A stretch of 64,000 nucleotides of DNA from JAJRQY01 sp965224435 (GCA_965224435.1 OZ245048.1:3472001-3536000); one strand, 5' to 3'; shown: positions 33,017 to 41,540, counted from the first letter of the stretch. Made by a program: numbers and translations. Notes: generated by a model not told the origin, from the letters alone.

Positions 33017-34042
33017 TTGCTCGTATTTACCTCAGACGTTCACAGGCAACACCACAGCACTGAGCTTGACGGCGGTCGGCTCATTCCGTCCTGGGAGTGT
33101 CCCGAACGTGTCGATGTCACGGAGGCAGCCCTAACAGACAGCCACGAGTTCCGACAGCCAAGTGAGCTCAGCTACGAGGTTCTGGAGCGTGTTCATACCC
33201 CTCAGTACTTGGACTTCCTTGCAAGCGCCTGGACCAGGTGGGTTGATAGCGGCAAGACGGCATCGACGGCGATGGGGTTTTGCTGGCCCTCACGACTCCT
33301 TACCGAGCGGCCGCCTCGCTCGATCGAGGGTGCACTCGGCTACTACTCCCTCGGTGCTGATTGCGGCATCACGAAAGGAACCTGGGAAGCCGCACTCGAA
33401 AGTGCCGCCATTGCCCAGTCAGCAACGACGACGGTTCTGGGAGGAGAGCGGGCTGCCTTTGGCCTGTGCCGTCCACCTGGCCACCACGCAACCTCAGACC
33501 AATTCGGCGGCTATTGCTACCTCAACAACGCCGCCATCGCCGCCCAACAACTACGCGATGCAGGGGTCGAAAGGGTCGGAATCCTGGACATCGATTTCCA
33601 CCACGGCAACGGGACCCAGCAGATCTTCTTTGCACGCGATGATGTGACGTTCTGCTCGATACACGGCGACCCCACCTTCGAGTTTCCCTACTTTTCTGGC
33701 CATGCCGACGAACGAGGTGTTGGATCGGGCGAGGGTTTCAATTTCAACTATCCGCTTCCCGCCGCAACAGACTTCGTCGCCTGGTCCCGAGCACTGGAGG
33801 CGGGGATCGACCAGTTGCTTAGCTCCGATATCGGGGCATTGGTGGTGTCGCTGGGGGTCGACGCCTTCGAGAACGACCCAATCAGCAGTTTCAAACTGAC
33901 CACATCCGACTTCAGCGAGGTGGGTCGCTGCCTCGCCCAGATCAATCTTCCAACCGTCTTCATCCTGGAGGGCGGCTACGCCGTAGAGGCCATGGGCTGG
34001 AATGTTGCTGCCGTACTCAACGGCTTTGAGCAAGGCGGCTGA
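33017..34042 (+). CDS. histone deacetylase-family amidohydrolase (acetylpolyamine amidohydrolase-like)
   Basis: A 341-residue arginase/deacetylase fold from TTG 33017 (an in-frame TAG lies just upstream). Motifs: FGLCRPPGHHAT (catalytic His pair), YLNNAAIAA, ILDIDFHHGNGTQQIFF (zinc Asp/His), SLGVDAFENDP (zinc Asp) and ILEGGYAVE. Family members remove acetyl groups from acetylated polyamines or lysine. It is divergent from the AST operon, 151 bases away. A 28-codon ATG frame at 32927-33013 precedes it but has no recognisable content. Confidence 0.88.
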   Translation: MLVFTSDVHRQHHSTELDGGRLIPSWECPERVDVTEAALTDSHEFRQPSELSYEVLERVHTPQYLDFLASAWTRWVDSGKTASTAMGFCWPSRLLTERPPRSIEGALGYYSLGADCGITKGTWEAALESAAIAQSATTTVLGGERAAFGLCRPPGHHATSDQFGGYCYLNNAAIAAQQLRDAGVERVGILDIDFHHGNGTQQIFFARDDVTFCSIHGDPTFEFPYFSGHADERGVGSGEGFNFNYPLPAATDFVAWSRALEAGIDQLLSSDIGALVVSLGVDAFENDPISSFKLTTSDFSEVGRCLAQINLPTVFILEGGYAVEAMGWNVAAVLNGFEQGG

Positions 34043-34074
34043 GGCCAGGGCCAAGCCGCGACTAGGTTGGGTCT

Positions 34075-34407
34075 GTGCCCGATGAGAACTCCGACCTGCA
34101 TGGTCAGGCAAGTGAGACGATGGAACTGGGCGAGCGCACCAGCGAGGATGTCGCCGCCGAGATCCGTCAGTCGATTCGTGCAGCTGGCCGAGTCAAGGGT
34201 GGCGTCATGGGAGCAGCCATGGCTGGGGCCATGCTGGCCCTTCAAGAGATCTATGAGGGACCACGAGCCGAAGAAATAGCCATCGTGGCTGATGCCGACG
34301 GCGACCCCCATGATCTGGACACCGACGGGGTTCGCCTGTCCATCGCCGGCCGGGACGTGACCACCCCACCGATCGAGCGGCTCGATCCTGAGGATCTAAC
34401 GTCCTAG
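34075..34407 (+). CDS. small conserved-looking protein of unknown function
   Basis: A 110-residue protein from GTG 34075. An acidic N-terminus (LGERTSEDVAAEIRQSIRAAG) precedes an Ala/Gly/Met-rich helix (GGVMGAAMAGAMLALQEIYEG) and an Asp-rich C-terminus (DADGDPHDLDTDGV). The helix could be weakly membrane-associated. No family recognised. It starts 32 bases after the deacetylase stop on the same strand. Confidence 0.55.
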   Translation: MPDENSDLHGQASETMELGERTSEDVAAEIRQSIRAAGRVKGGVMGAAMAGAMLALQEIYEGPRAEEIAIVADADGDPHDLDTDGVRLSIAGRDVTTPPIERLDPEDLTS

Positions 34408-34440
34408 CTCAGCGACATGACCGGCAAACGTTGAACCGAC

Positions 34441-34821
34441 TCAGATCGTTTCGATATGCAGTTGCACTCCCAGTGCATCGCGAATTTGCCGGATGTCAAC
34501 CTCATCACCGGTGATGACCAGGTCAGACCGCGCCGCCGCACCGACGACGACCGCGGCATCAACAATATCCGAGGTGCCAGCGCGGGCACATACAGCGCCA
34601 GCCGAACGCGCCCTGGATTCATCGAGAGGTTCGATTCGACATCCAATCAGCAACCTCGACAGCTGAGCTTGCGGCCCACCCCGCCACCCCTGACCGAGTA
34701 CACCCGCTGGAACTATCGGAACGATCCCTCGCTCAAGTGCCCGTCGGTGAATCGCCCACATCCGCCGATCGTTCCGCTCCGCTGAGATCAGAGCGCCGGT
34801 GTCATAAGTAATGCCTGACAC
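34441..34821 (-). CDS. vapC: VapC-type PIN-domain ribonuclease toxin
   Basis: A 126-residue PIN domain. TYDTGALISAERND (first Asp and Glu), GTSDIVDAAVVVGA (second acidic pair) and DLVITGDEVDI (last Asp) give the four-acid metal site. It cleaves RNA in the absence of its antitoxin. Three bases separate it from the antitoxin gene. Confidence 0.87.
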   Translation of the reverse strand: MSGITYDTGALISAERNDRRMWAIHRRALERGIVPIVPAGVLGQGWRGGPQAQLSRLLIGCRIEPLDESRARSAGAVCARAGTSDIVDAAVVVGAAARSDLVITGDEVDIRQIRDALGVQLHIETI

Positions 34822-34824
34822 CGA

Positions 34825-35079
34825 TCAGACTTCCGCTCGGTCCTGTACCGCATCGAGGATCGTGTCTGCCCACGCCAACTCGTGCGTGCTGAACTCGCCA
34901 TGTTCAGCCTCCCAATCAGCAACGGCGGCAAGCCCATTTTCAACGATGAGAGCACGCTGAGCGGCAGCGTTTAGCCATGCGGACAGGCTCACACCGCTTC
35001 GCCTAGCCGCGCTCGACGCACCTTCGGCAACGGACTCATCCAATGCGACTGACAGCTTCTTCACAACCACGCTCTCCAT
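34825..35079 (-). CDS. vapB: VapB-type ribbon-helix-helix antitoxin
   Basis: An 84-residue protein: VVVKKLSVALDESVAEGASSAARRSGVSLSAWLNAAAQRAL forms the RHH DNA-binding unit, and the acidic C-terminus (ADWEAEHGEFSTHELAWAD) would wrap VapC. Upstream partner of vapC. Confidence 0.82.
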   Translation of the reverse strand: MESVVVKKLSVALDESVAEGASSAARRSGVSLSAWLNAAAQRALIVENGLAAVADWEAEHGEFSTHELAWADTILDAVQDRAEV

Positions 35080-35202
35080 AGTATTACCGCCTTCCTACCA
35101 CTGCAAAATGTTTCTCCTGCAACCCGTACAACCAGGCTTGGCGCCCAGGCTGACTAACATAGTGATCATGTCTGACAGGCCGATCTGGCTGACAAGCCTG
35201 GT

Positions 35203-35227
35203 TGGATTGGTCTAGCTGACCAATCCA
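35203..35227. promoter_or_regulatory. perfect 10-bp inverted repeat upstream of ABC exporter operon
   Basis: TGGATTGGTC at 35203-35212 and GACCAATCCA at 35218-35227 are separated by TAGCT. It sits 45 bases before the ATP-binding-protein gene, in the divergent region with vapB. It could be an operator or an RNA hairpin. There is no T-run for termination on either strand. Confidence 0.6.
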
Positions 35228-35272
35228 CCGAAACTCGCTGGACATCAAAACCATCTGGCTTACTATCGACCG

Positions 35273-36250
35273 ATGACCCAAGCGGCGGCAATCATCATCA
35301 CCGACATTGCTCGTACCTTCACGACCGGTCGACGGCACAAGCGCCGTGAAGTCATCGCTGTTGACCAGATCAGCTTGGAGATCGCTCACGGAGAACGCCT
35401 GGCCTTCATCGGTCCAAACGGAGCAGGTAAGTCCACCACCATCAAGATTCTGACCGGCCTGCTTCATCCAACCTCGGGAACCGCTTCGGTGCTTGGCCTC
35501 ACCCCTTGGACCCAACGCAAGCAGTTGGCCATGCACATCGGGACCCTGTTCGGCCAGCGGTCCCAGCTCTGGCAAGAGCTTCCGGCCACGGACTCCTACA
35601 ACATGCTTGGCTCCATGTACGGCTTGGATGATGGTCACATCAGGCGACGAGTTGGCGAGCTTGGTGAGCTGCTGGATGCCAGCCAATTATTCGACCGACC
35701 ACTGCGAACCCTCTCCCTCGGCCAACGGATGCGATGTGAACTAGCAGCCGCCATGCTGCACGAGCCCAGCCTGCTCTTCCTCGACGAACCATCGATTGGC
35801 CTGGACCTGGTAGGCAAGAAGCTGTTTCGGGAACTGTTGGTACAGCTCAATAACGAACTCGGGACGACGGTCTTTCTTACCAGCCATGACGTGTCCGACA
35901 TCGAGATGGTGGCTGATCGTGCTGTGATCATCAACGATGGCACCGTCATCTACGACGACACCGTGGCTCGCATGAGGAACAGCTTGCTTTCGACCAAGAC
36001 CATCGAGGCCCACTACGAGGCCGGGATCACAATCGAACAGGTCGAACTTCTCGCCAAGGACGGAATCACCGTCATTCACTCTGACGCTGGCGACGGCACC
36101 GGATCTATCCGCCTCGAGGTCGACACCGATCTGGTCTCGGTCGATGCCGTGATGTCCGATCTGATGTCCATTGGTCGTCTGGCCGATCTTTCCGTGCTCG
36201 ATCCGCCGCTGGAGCATGTCATCTCCGAGATCTACGAGGGACGCCTGTGA
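35273..36250 (+). CDS. ABC-2 type exporter, ATP-binding protein
   Basis: A 325-residue protein with Walker A GPNGAGKST, signature LSLGQRMR, Walker B LLFLDEPSIGLD and H-loop TSHD. A C-terminal extension after ~residue 230 is typical of drug/lipid exporter ATPases. It binds the two permeases encoded directly downstream, overlapping the first by four bases. Confidence 0.92.
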   Translation: MTQAAAIIITDIARTFTTGRRHKRREVIAVDQISLEIAHGERLAFIGPNGAGKSTTIKILTGLLHPTSGTASVLGLTPWTQRKQLAMHIGTLFGQRSQLWQELPATDSYNMLGSMYGLDDGHIRRRVGELGELLDASQLFDRPLRTLSLGQRMRCELAAAMLHEPSLLFLDEPSIGLDLVGKKLFRELLVQLNNELGTTVFLTSHDVSDIEMVADRAVIINDGTVIYDDTVARMRNSLLSTKTIEAHYEAGITIEQVELLAKDGITVIHSDAGDGTGSIRLEVDTDLVSVDAVMSDLMSIGRLADLSVLDPPLEHVISEIYEGRL

Positions 36251-37095
36251 CTGCATCAGCCGAGCCTTCGACAGCTACTTCACGGCCAGTCACCTCGGCG
36301 AGCCAGACTCAACTTCCTCCACTCCTTCCCGTCCTCACTCGCACCTTTCGGATTGCCGCCAGACGCTCGGGCGCCAACCGCGTCTCACTAGCAATGACCG
36401 GAGTCATCTACCTCTTTGTCCTGATTGCTATCTCCTCACTCTGGATGGCAATCGCTGGCAGCGAGACGATTGCCGGGTATGACCGTGCCATGGTGTTCTG
36501 GTACATGGCAGCCACCGAGATCGGGGCCATCGCCGTGCCCATACGGCTGTTGGAGAAAACCGGCAACCAGATTGGAAACGGCGAGATAGCGACCGAGATG
36601 GTTCGGCCCATCTCCCCTCTTCCGATACGTGTCGCATCAGAACTTGGAGACATTGCACCGCGCCTGGTGGTCTGCGGTGGCTTGGGCTTGATCGCTGGTC
36701 TCATCCAGTTTGGCTTCCCACCCAATGGCTGGGCGGCGGCGCTCGCCATACCCTCGCTGGCGTTGGCGGCCGCGCTCAGCATCATCAATCAACATCTGTT
36801 CGCTGCCGCCGCCTTCTGGCTTCGCGACGCAGGCTCGGCCTGGTTCATCCACCAAAAGCTGTGGTTCATTCTTGGCGGCCTGCTGATCCCGTTCCAGGTG
36901 CTTCCCACTGGCCTACGCACCGTGGCTTGGCTTACTCCGTTTCCCCTCATGGCGTACGCCCCGGCTCGACTGAGTGCTGGATTCTTTGAGCCTTGGCTAC
37001 TTCTGGCTCAAGCCGCGTGGATCTTGGTGATCTCCCTGGCTGCTCTGTCTGCTTTCCGTCGGGGCCAAGATCGTTTCGTTCGGACCGGCGGCTGA
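36247..37095 (+). CDS. ABC-2 type exporter permease 1
   Basis: A 282-residue membrane protein with six predicted segments, including VIYLFVLIAISSLWMAIAG, VFWYMAATEIGAIAVPIRL and PFQVLPTGLRTVAWLTPFPLMAYAPARL. Starts at GTG 36247 (GTGA overlap with the ATPase stop). It resembles the DUF990-type paired permeases. Substrate unknown. Confidence 0.85.
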   Translation: MTASAEPSTATSRPVTSASQTQLPPLLPVLTRTFRIAARRSGANRVSLAMTGVIYLFVLIAISSLWMAIAGSETIAGYDRAMVFWYMAATEIGAIAVPIRLLEKTGNQIGNGEIATEMVRPISPLPIRVASELGDIAPRLVVCGGLGLIAGLIQFGFPPNGWAAALAIPSLALAAALSIINQHLFAAAAFWLRDAGSAWFIHQKLWFILGGLLIPFQVLPTGLRTVAWLTPFPLMAYAPARLSAGFFEPWLLLAQAAWILVISLAALSAFRRGQDRFVRTGG

Positions 37096-37098
37096 TTG

Positions 37099-37878
37099 AT
37101 GCACAACGCGATACGCAGTGTTCTAACCACTCTGGGCATGGCATGGCGAGAGGCTTGGGCCAACCGTGCCAGCTTCTGGATGGGCATCGTCATCATGGTG
37201 GTCAATGACGTGGTCTGGGTGCTGTTCTGGGTCTTGACCATGCGCAGTATTGACGACATCAATGGCTGGGGGTTTGATCAGATCATCTTGCTGCAGGCGG
37301 TCTTCATGGCAGGTGCCGGGCTGAGCCTTGGTCTGCTCAGCAATGTGCGGAGCATTCCGGAGCTGATCACCACTGGTGGACTCGACAGCTTCCTGTCGCT
37401 TCCCGTGTCGGCTCTACCTCAGATTGTGGTGCGGCGGGTCTCGCCCGTGCATGTTGGAGACCTGGTCTTTGGCATCCTGTTGTTTGCCGTACTTGGGAAT
37501 CCCACCCCGAGCCGGACCATAGTGTTCGTGATCGTCACACTCTGTTCCTGCGTGGTCATTACTGGCTTCCTCATCATCTCCAGTAGCCTCACGTTCTTCT
37601 TGGGCCGTCCCGAAGCATCAGAGTCGTCGTTCCTCGCCCTGTTGATGTTCGCCAACTACCCGATCGACGTATTCAGCGGACTGATCAAGCTGACTCTCTA
37701 TGTGATCGTGCCCGTGGCCTTTGTTTCTAGCTTCCCGGCAAAAATCGTCGAGGAGTTTGACGCCACCGCCCTTGCCATCTTGATCGGCGTGTCCGTTGCC
37801 CTGACAGCCGGAGCATCACTGGTGTTTCGCCTCGGTCTACGCCGCTACACCAGCGGAGCAGCCTGGACAAGTGCCTGA
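37099..37878 (+). CDS. ABC-2 type exporter permease 2
   Basis: A 259-residue, six-segment membrane protein homologous in layout to permease 1: LGMAWREAWANRASFWMGIVIMVVNDVVWVLFW, then PSRTIVFVIVTLCSCVVITGFL and a C-terminal FAN-YPIDVFSG block seen in the DUF990 family. The ATG at 37099 is chosen over the TTG at 37096. Confidence 0.85.
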   Translation: MHNAIRSVLTTLGMAWREAWANRASFWMGIVIMVVNDVVWVLFWVLTMRSIDDINGWGFDQIILLQAVFMAGAGLSLGLLSNVRSIPELITTGGLDSFLSLPVSALPQIVVRRVSPVHVGDLVFGILLFAVLGNPTPSRTIVFVIVTLCSCVVITGFLIISSSLTFFLGRPEASESSFLALLMFANYPIDVFSGLIKLTLYVIVPVAFVSSFPAKIVEEFDATALAILIGVSVALTAGASLVFRLGLRRYTSGAAWTSA

Positions 37879-37891
37879 TCATCTGACTTTT

Positions 37892-37904
37892 CAAGCCGCG
37901 CTTG
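37892..37904. terminator. possible bidirectional terminator
   Basis: CAAGC-CGC-GCTTG sits between the convergent permease and small membrane protein genes, with TTTT on each side nearby (37888-37891 and 37916-37919). A short, weak hairpin. Confidence 0.4.
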
Positions 37905-37907
37905 GAA

Positions 37908-38114
37908 CTAGCTAGTTTTCATGCCCGTCTTGCCCTTACGACGGCTCCACAGCAAGACGGCAATCATGATTAGTCCGACGGCCAAGCCAATGGCGACAAC
38001 ATTATCCGGACTGAAGATCGAAGCCAGCCCAGCTGCTCCAATCAGCACCACTCCGACGACCTCCGCACCACAGACAACGCCAATAATGAGTCCCCAACGC
38101 GTTGATTTCTTCAT
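37908..38114 (-). CDS. small membrane protein, MerR operon
   Basis: 68 residues from the ATG at 38114, overlapping the preceding stop by ATGA. Two hydrophobic segments (GLIIGVVCGAEVVGVVLIGAAGLASI, VVAIGLAVGLIMIAVLLW), a Cys within the first and a basic tail RRKGKTGMK. It is paralogous to the protein at 39055-39336 (C-x-AE, GLAS, P-[DE] and tail in common). Not a recognisable MerT/MerF/MerC; function unknown. Confidence 0.65.
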   Translation of the reverse strand: MKKSTRWGLIIGVVCGAEVVGVVLIGAAGLASIFSPDNVVAIGLAVGLIMIAVLLWSRRKGKTGMKTS

Positions 38115-38338
38115 AGAACACTGCTCACGCCGAAGGACTGTCGCCGATACCGGTACATGGCGATGAAGGCCCATACCGACTCAAGGGCAGCGAAGATCCA
38201 GGCCTGAGTCAGGAGACCGTAGAGGGATGTAGCGGCGCAACCGATGGCAAACACCGCGATCCACCGGCGATGCTGATCCTCAAGTGCGTACGACACAACC
38301 ATTGTCAGGGCAGCAACCGCACCGAAGATGGTTAGCAT
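38111..38338 (-). CDS. small three-helix membrane protein, MerR operon
   Basis: 75 residues from the ATG at 38338, which has a GGGGGAGG site right upstream and overlaps merR by seven bases; the frame extends to 38359. Hydrophobic segments: MLTIFGAVAALTMVVSYAL, WIAVFAIGCAATSLYGLLTQ, AWIFAALESVWAFIAMY. No family recognised. Confidence 0.65.
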   Translation of the reverse strand: MLTIFGAVAALTMVVSYALEDQHRRWIAVFAIGCAATSLYGLLTQAWIFAALESVWAFIAMYRYRRQSFGVSSVL

Positions 38339-38703
38339 TCCTCCCCCAATCGTGGACATTCAGCTACCACTCGGCAGCCGCATGTCCGCACTTCCTCAAG
38401 CATTGTGATCATCAAGTCGAGTTCCTTGCGTTGAGATCGAAGCTCGGCCAGCTTGTCGACGACCATCCTTCCCCACGTGCCATCACTATCGTCCAGTATG
38501 TCTGCGACCTCTTCCAGGCTGAAGCCGACACCTTGGGCTCGGCGAATGAAGTTGACTCGCCCTACTGCATCTTGTTGGAAGCGCCGCTTCCCGCCAACTC
38601 GCTCTGACGGAGCGATGAGTCCAATCTCGTCGTAGTACCGCAAGGTCGAAACCGAGACCCCGGTTGCGTCGGCGACCTTGCCAATTGCATACAGTTCGCT
38701 CAC
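38332..38703 (-). CDS. MerR-family regulator, metal-sensor type
   Basis: A 123-residue protein: YAIGKVADATGVSVSTLRYYDEIGLIAPSERVGGKRRFQQDAVGRVNFIRRAQGVGFSLEEVADIL is the winged-helix half. The dimer helix follows, then a C-terminal metal-type cluster RTCGCRVVAECPRLGEEC with four Cys. Starts at GTG 38703 (GTGA overlap). It probably activates its own operon through the 24-bp palindrome at 39045-39068 in response to a thiophilic metal. Confidence 0.88.
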   Translation of the reverse strand: MSELYAIGKVADATGVSVSTLRYYDEIGLIAPSERVGGKRRFQQDAVGRVNFIRRAQGVGFSLEEVADILDDSDGTWGRMVVDKLAELRSQRKELDLMITMLEEVRTCGCRVVAECPRLGEEC

Positions 38704-39032
38704 GACAGGGGGATACCAGCGAGGGCGGCGATGACCGGTAGAGCGTCGGGGTTCGGAGAAGTCACCTCAAAGCTCATCGTCTGGCCCTCCAACTCGATGT
38801 CGAGATTGAGGAAAGCACAGCACGAGGCTTCTCGGTCCGCCAGGTCACGCACCTGTTGCACCAGGGAGGCTGGCAAGGTCATTCGCACGCCAGACTCAAT
38901 GGCAACGACATCAAGAGCCCACTCTTGCAAGTTGGTCCATTGGTGGAGTTGTTCTGGCACTTCACCGCTCGGCATGGTGCATACAATCGGAGTGCTGACC
39001 GTTGCCGTCTTCTGCTCATTGTTGGTAGCCAT
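38700..39032 (-). CDS. uncharacterised Cys-motif protein, first gene of MerR operon
   Basis: A 110-residue soluble protein with VCTMPSGEVPEQLHQWTNLQEWALDVV in the N-terminal half and DREASCCAFLNLDIELEGQTMSFEVTSP, whose vicinal Cys pair could bind metal. The ATG lies six bases after a -10 element, so translation is leaderless. No known family assigned; a metal-binding or chaperone role is inferred from the company of a Cys-rich MerR. Confidence 0.7.
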   Translation of the reverse strand: MATNNEQKTATVSTPIVCTMPSGEVPEQLHQWTNLQEWALDVVAIESGVRMTLPASLVQQVRDLADREASCCAFLNLDIELEGQTMSFEVTSPNPDALPVIAALAGIPLS

Positions 39033-39038
39033 AGAACA

Positions 39039-39069
39039 ACTCTATGACCTCAAGTCAACTTGAGGTCAA
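39039..39069 (-). promoter_or_regulatory. MerR-type promoter with 24-bp palindrome
   Basis: On the minus strand TTGACC (39069-39064) and TAGAGT (39044-39039) are separated by 19 bases, the elongated spacing typical of MerR-activated promoters. The spacer holds TGACCTCAAGT-CA-ACTTGAGGTCA (39045-39068), an 11-bp perfect palindrome. The core differs from the SoxR site (CCTCAAGTTAACTTGAGG) by one base. Confidence 0.8.
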
Positions 39070-39336
39070 GGGAATATTGAAACCGAGTCCCTCGTTCGTT
39101 TCCGTCGCCTTGGACCCGCGTCGTTTGAACAGTAGAGCACCAGCGACCAGAACAGCACCGACAAGGGCGAGGGCATCGATGTGTTCGGGGAGGATCAGCG
39201 AGGCCAAACCAGCCCCGGTAATTACCGCGATCATGATCAGCTCTGCACGACAGATGGAAGAATGTGCCGCCTGGCAACTGCAAGGCCCCGAAGCAACAAG
39301 CGCCGGGACCTTGCAGCTTGACAAACCTACCGACAA
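39055..39336 (-). CDS. possible membrane protein paralogue upstream of MerR promoter
   Basis: The frame starts at TTG 39336 (93 residues) but the true start is uncertain. From ICRAELIMIAVITGAGLASLILPEHIDALALVGAVLVAGALLFKRRG it closely resembles the 68-residue protein at 37908-38114. The part before it is Cys-rich (CKVPALVASGPCSCQ) and may be non-coding or frame-shifted. The stop lies inside the MerR palindrome. It may be a decaying copy. Confidence 0.4.
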   Translation of the reverse strand: MSVGLSSCKVPALVASGPCSCQAAHSSICRAELIMIAVITGAGLASLILPEHIDALALVGAVLVAGALLFKRRGSKATETNEGLGFNIPLTSS

Positions 39337-39398
39337 CCCGATTGGAGGTCATGGCATGATGGTTTAGCCCAAGACAGTGACTTAGCCCAGGACAATGC

Positions 39399-41540
39399 TC
39401 AGAACCGATCGAGCATCATGACCTTGTCCCACGCCGCCACGAAGTCCAAGACGAACTTCCGTTCCGAGTCTGCGGATCCGTACACCTCCGAGATCGCTCT
39501 CAGCTGCGAGTTCGACACGAACACGAGATCAGTACGGGTGCCATTCCACTTGACACTGTCGCTGCCACGAGCCCGCCCCTCAAACGCATTCTCGATGTCA
39601 TCGGTCGCTGACCACTCAATTCCGTAGTCAAGGATGTTTACAAAGAAGTCGTTGCTGAGAGAGTCCATCTTGTCAGTGAAGTCCCCACCAAGCGCACGCA
39701 GGCCACCAACAAGAACTGTCATCTCAGGAGCGCTGAGGGTGAGCAATTGCGCACGATCGACCATCATCTCCTCAGCGGAACGGGTATGTCCCTTCCCAAG
39801 GTAGTTGCGGAATCCATCCGAGGTTGGCTCAAGTACCGCGAACGATTCGACGTCCGTCTGATCTTGGGTCGAGTCCCCACGTCCAGAAACGAATGGAACC
39901 GACACGTCGTGACCGTTGTTCTTCGCTGCTAGCTCGATTGCCGTACAGCCAGCGAGAACGATCAGGTCGGCCATGGAGACAGAAGTATCTGACCCAGATT
40001 GGATGCCCTCTAGGACTCCAAGAATGCGGCGCAGATCGCCCGGCTGGTTGATCTCCCAGTCGTTCTGCGGGGCCAAACGGATTCGACCACCATTCGCACC
40101 ACCACGCTTGTCTGTATTTCGATAAGTTGACGCAGATGCCCAAGCCGTAGTCACCATCTCAGAAATGCTCAGGCCTGATTCCACGATGTCGACCTTCAAC
40201 GTCGCAACATCGGCATCACTGAGCACATTTCCATCTGGAACCGGGTCTTGCCAGATCAGTTCTTCTGAGGGAACTTCGGGGCCAAGATAGCGAGAGACGG
40301 GGCCCAAATCACGATGCAGCAGCTTGAACCAGGCCCGTGCAAAGACATCGGCAAATTCATCCAGATTCTCGTGGAATCGACGGGAAATGGGCTCATAAAT
40401 CGGATCCACACGAAGAGCCATGTCAGCCGTTGTCATCATTGGGGCATGGGTGACAGACGAATCGTGAGCGTCAGGCACCGTGCCAGCTGCGGTGGGGGCC
40501 GTCCACTGATGTGCACCGGCGGGGCTCTTAGTGAGCTCCCACTCATGGCCAAAGAGTGTGTCAAAGAAGTTGTTGTCCCATGCGGTAGGTGTGCTGTTCC
40601 AAGCACCCTCGACACCGCTCGTTGTAGTGTGGACTCCCTTGCCACTTCCATAGGCGTTCTTCCAGCCAAGACCGATCTGCTCGATTGAAGCAGCTTCCGG
40701 CTCGGCCCCGACCAGATCTGGATCCCCAGCCCCATGCGCCTTGCCAAAGGTGTGTCCCCCCGCTACCAAGGCGACGGTCTCCTCATCATTCATCGCCATC
40801 CGGGCGAATGTCTCGCGAATATCGCGGGCTGACGCTAGTGGGTCCGGGTTTCCGTTTGGCCCTTCCGGGTTCACATAAATCAGGCCCATCTGTACCGCAC
40901 CCAGCGGATTGTCCAGCTCACGGTCACCGGTGTAGCGGCTATCGCCAAGCCAGGTGGTCTCGGGACCCCAGTAGACGTCTTCCTCAGGTGACCAGATGTC
41001 TTCTCGACCGCCTGCGAAACCGAACGTCTCGAACCCCATGGACTCCAGCGCCACGTTGCCAGTCAGAAGCATGAGATCGGCCCAAGATATCTGGTTGCCG
41101 TACTTGAGTTTGATCGGCTGCAAGAGTGCTCTCGCCTTGTCGAGGTTGCCGTTGTCAGGCCAACTGTTGAGAGGGGCGAAGCGCTGATTGCCTGAGCCGC
41201 CACCACCCCGGCCGTCCTCAATTCGATATGTCCCGGCGCTATGCCAAGCCATTCGAATGAACAGCCCGCCATAGTGGCCATAATCGGCTGGCCACCACTC
41301 CTGCGAATCGGTCATCAGGGCAACGAGATCCTCCTTCAGAGCGACATAGTCCAGCGAGCTAAACTCTTCGGCGTAGTCAAAGTCTTCGTCCATTGGATCC
41401 GATGAAGGCGAACGTTGGTGAAGAATCCGTAGGTTGAGCTGGTTCGGCCACCAATGCTGATTGGCGGTCGACCCGACTGCTGTCTGGGTCGCATTCGCAC
41501 CGTGCATTACCGGGCACGCGTTCGCATCTGAACTAGCCAT
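39399..41540 (-). CDS. katG: catalase-peroxidase KatG
   Basis: 713 residues from the ATG at 41540, behind AAGGAG and overlapping the fur stop (TAATG). Distal haem residues Arg96, Trp99 and His100 are in IRMAWHSAGTYR; the proximal His is in GGHTFGKAHG; the conserved Tyr of the Met-Tyr-Trp adduct is in GLIYVNPEGPNG. A second, degenerate peroxidase domain forms the C-terminal half. It destroys H2O2 in the cytoplasm. Coupled to a Fur-family repressor, as furA-katG in mycobacteria. Confidence 0.96.
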   Translation of the reverse strand: MASSDANACPVMHGANATQTAVGSTANQHWWPNQLNLRILHQRSPSSDPMDEDFDYAEEFSSLDYVALKEDLVALMTDSQEWWPADYGHYGGLFIRMAWHSAGTYRIEDGRGGGGSGNQRFAPLNSWPDNGNLDKARALLQPIKLKYGNQISWADLMLLTGNVALESMGFETFGFAGGREDIWSPEEDVYWGPETTWLGDSRYTGDRELDNPLGAVQMGLIYVNPEGPNGNPDPLASARDIRETFARMAMNDEETVALVAGGHTFGKAHGAGDPDLVGAEPEAASIEQIGLGWKNAYGSGKGVHTTTSGVEGAWNSTPTAWDNNFFDTLFGHEWELTKSPAGAHQWTAPTAAGTVPDAHDSSVTHAPMMTTADMALRVDPIYEPISRRFHENLDEFADVFARAWFKLLHRDLGPVSRYLGPEVPSEELIWQDPVPDGNVLSDADVATLKVDIVESGLSISEMVTTAWASASTYRNTDKRGGANGGRIRLAPQNDWEINQPGDLRRILGVLEGIQSGSDTSVSMADLIVLAGCTAIELAAKNNGHDVSVPFVSGRGDSTQDQTDVESFAVLEPTSDGFRNYLGKGHTRSAEEMMVDRAQLLTLSAPEMTVLVGGLRALGGDFTDKMDSLSNDFFVNILDYGIEWSATDDIENAFEGRARGSDSVKWNGTRTDLVFVSNSQLRAISEVYGSADSERKFVLDFVAAWDKVMMLDRF

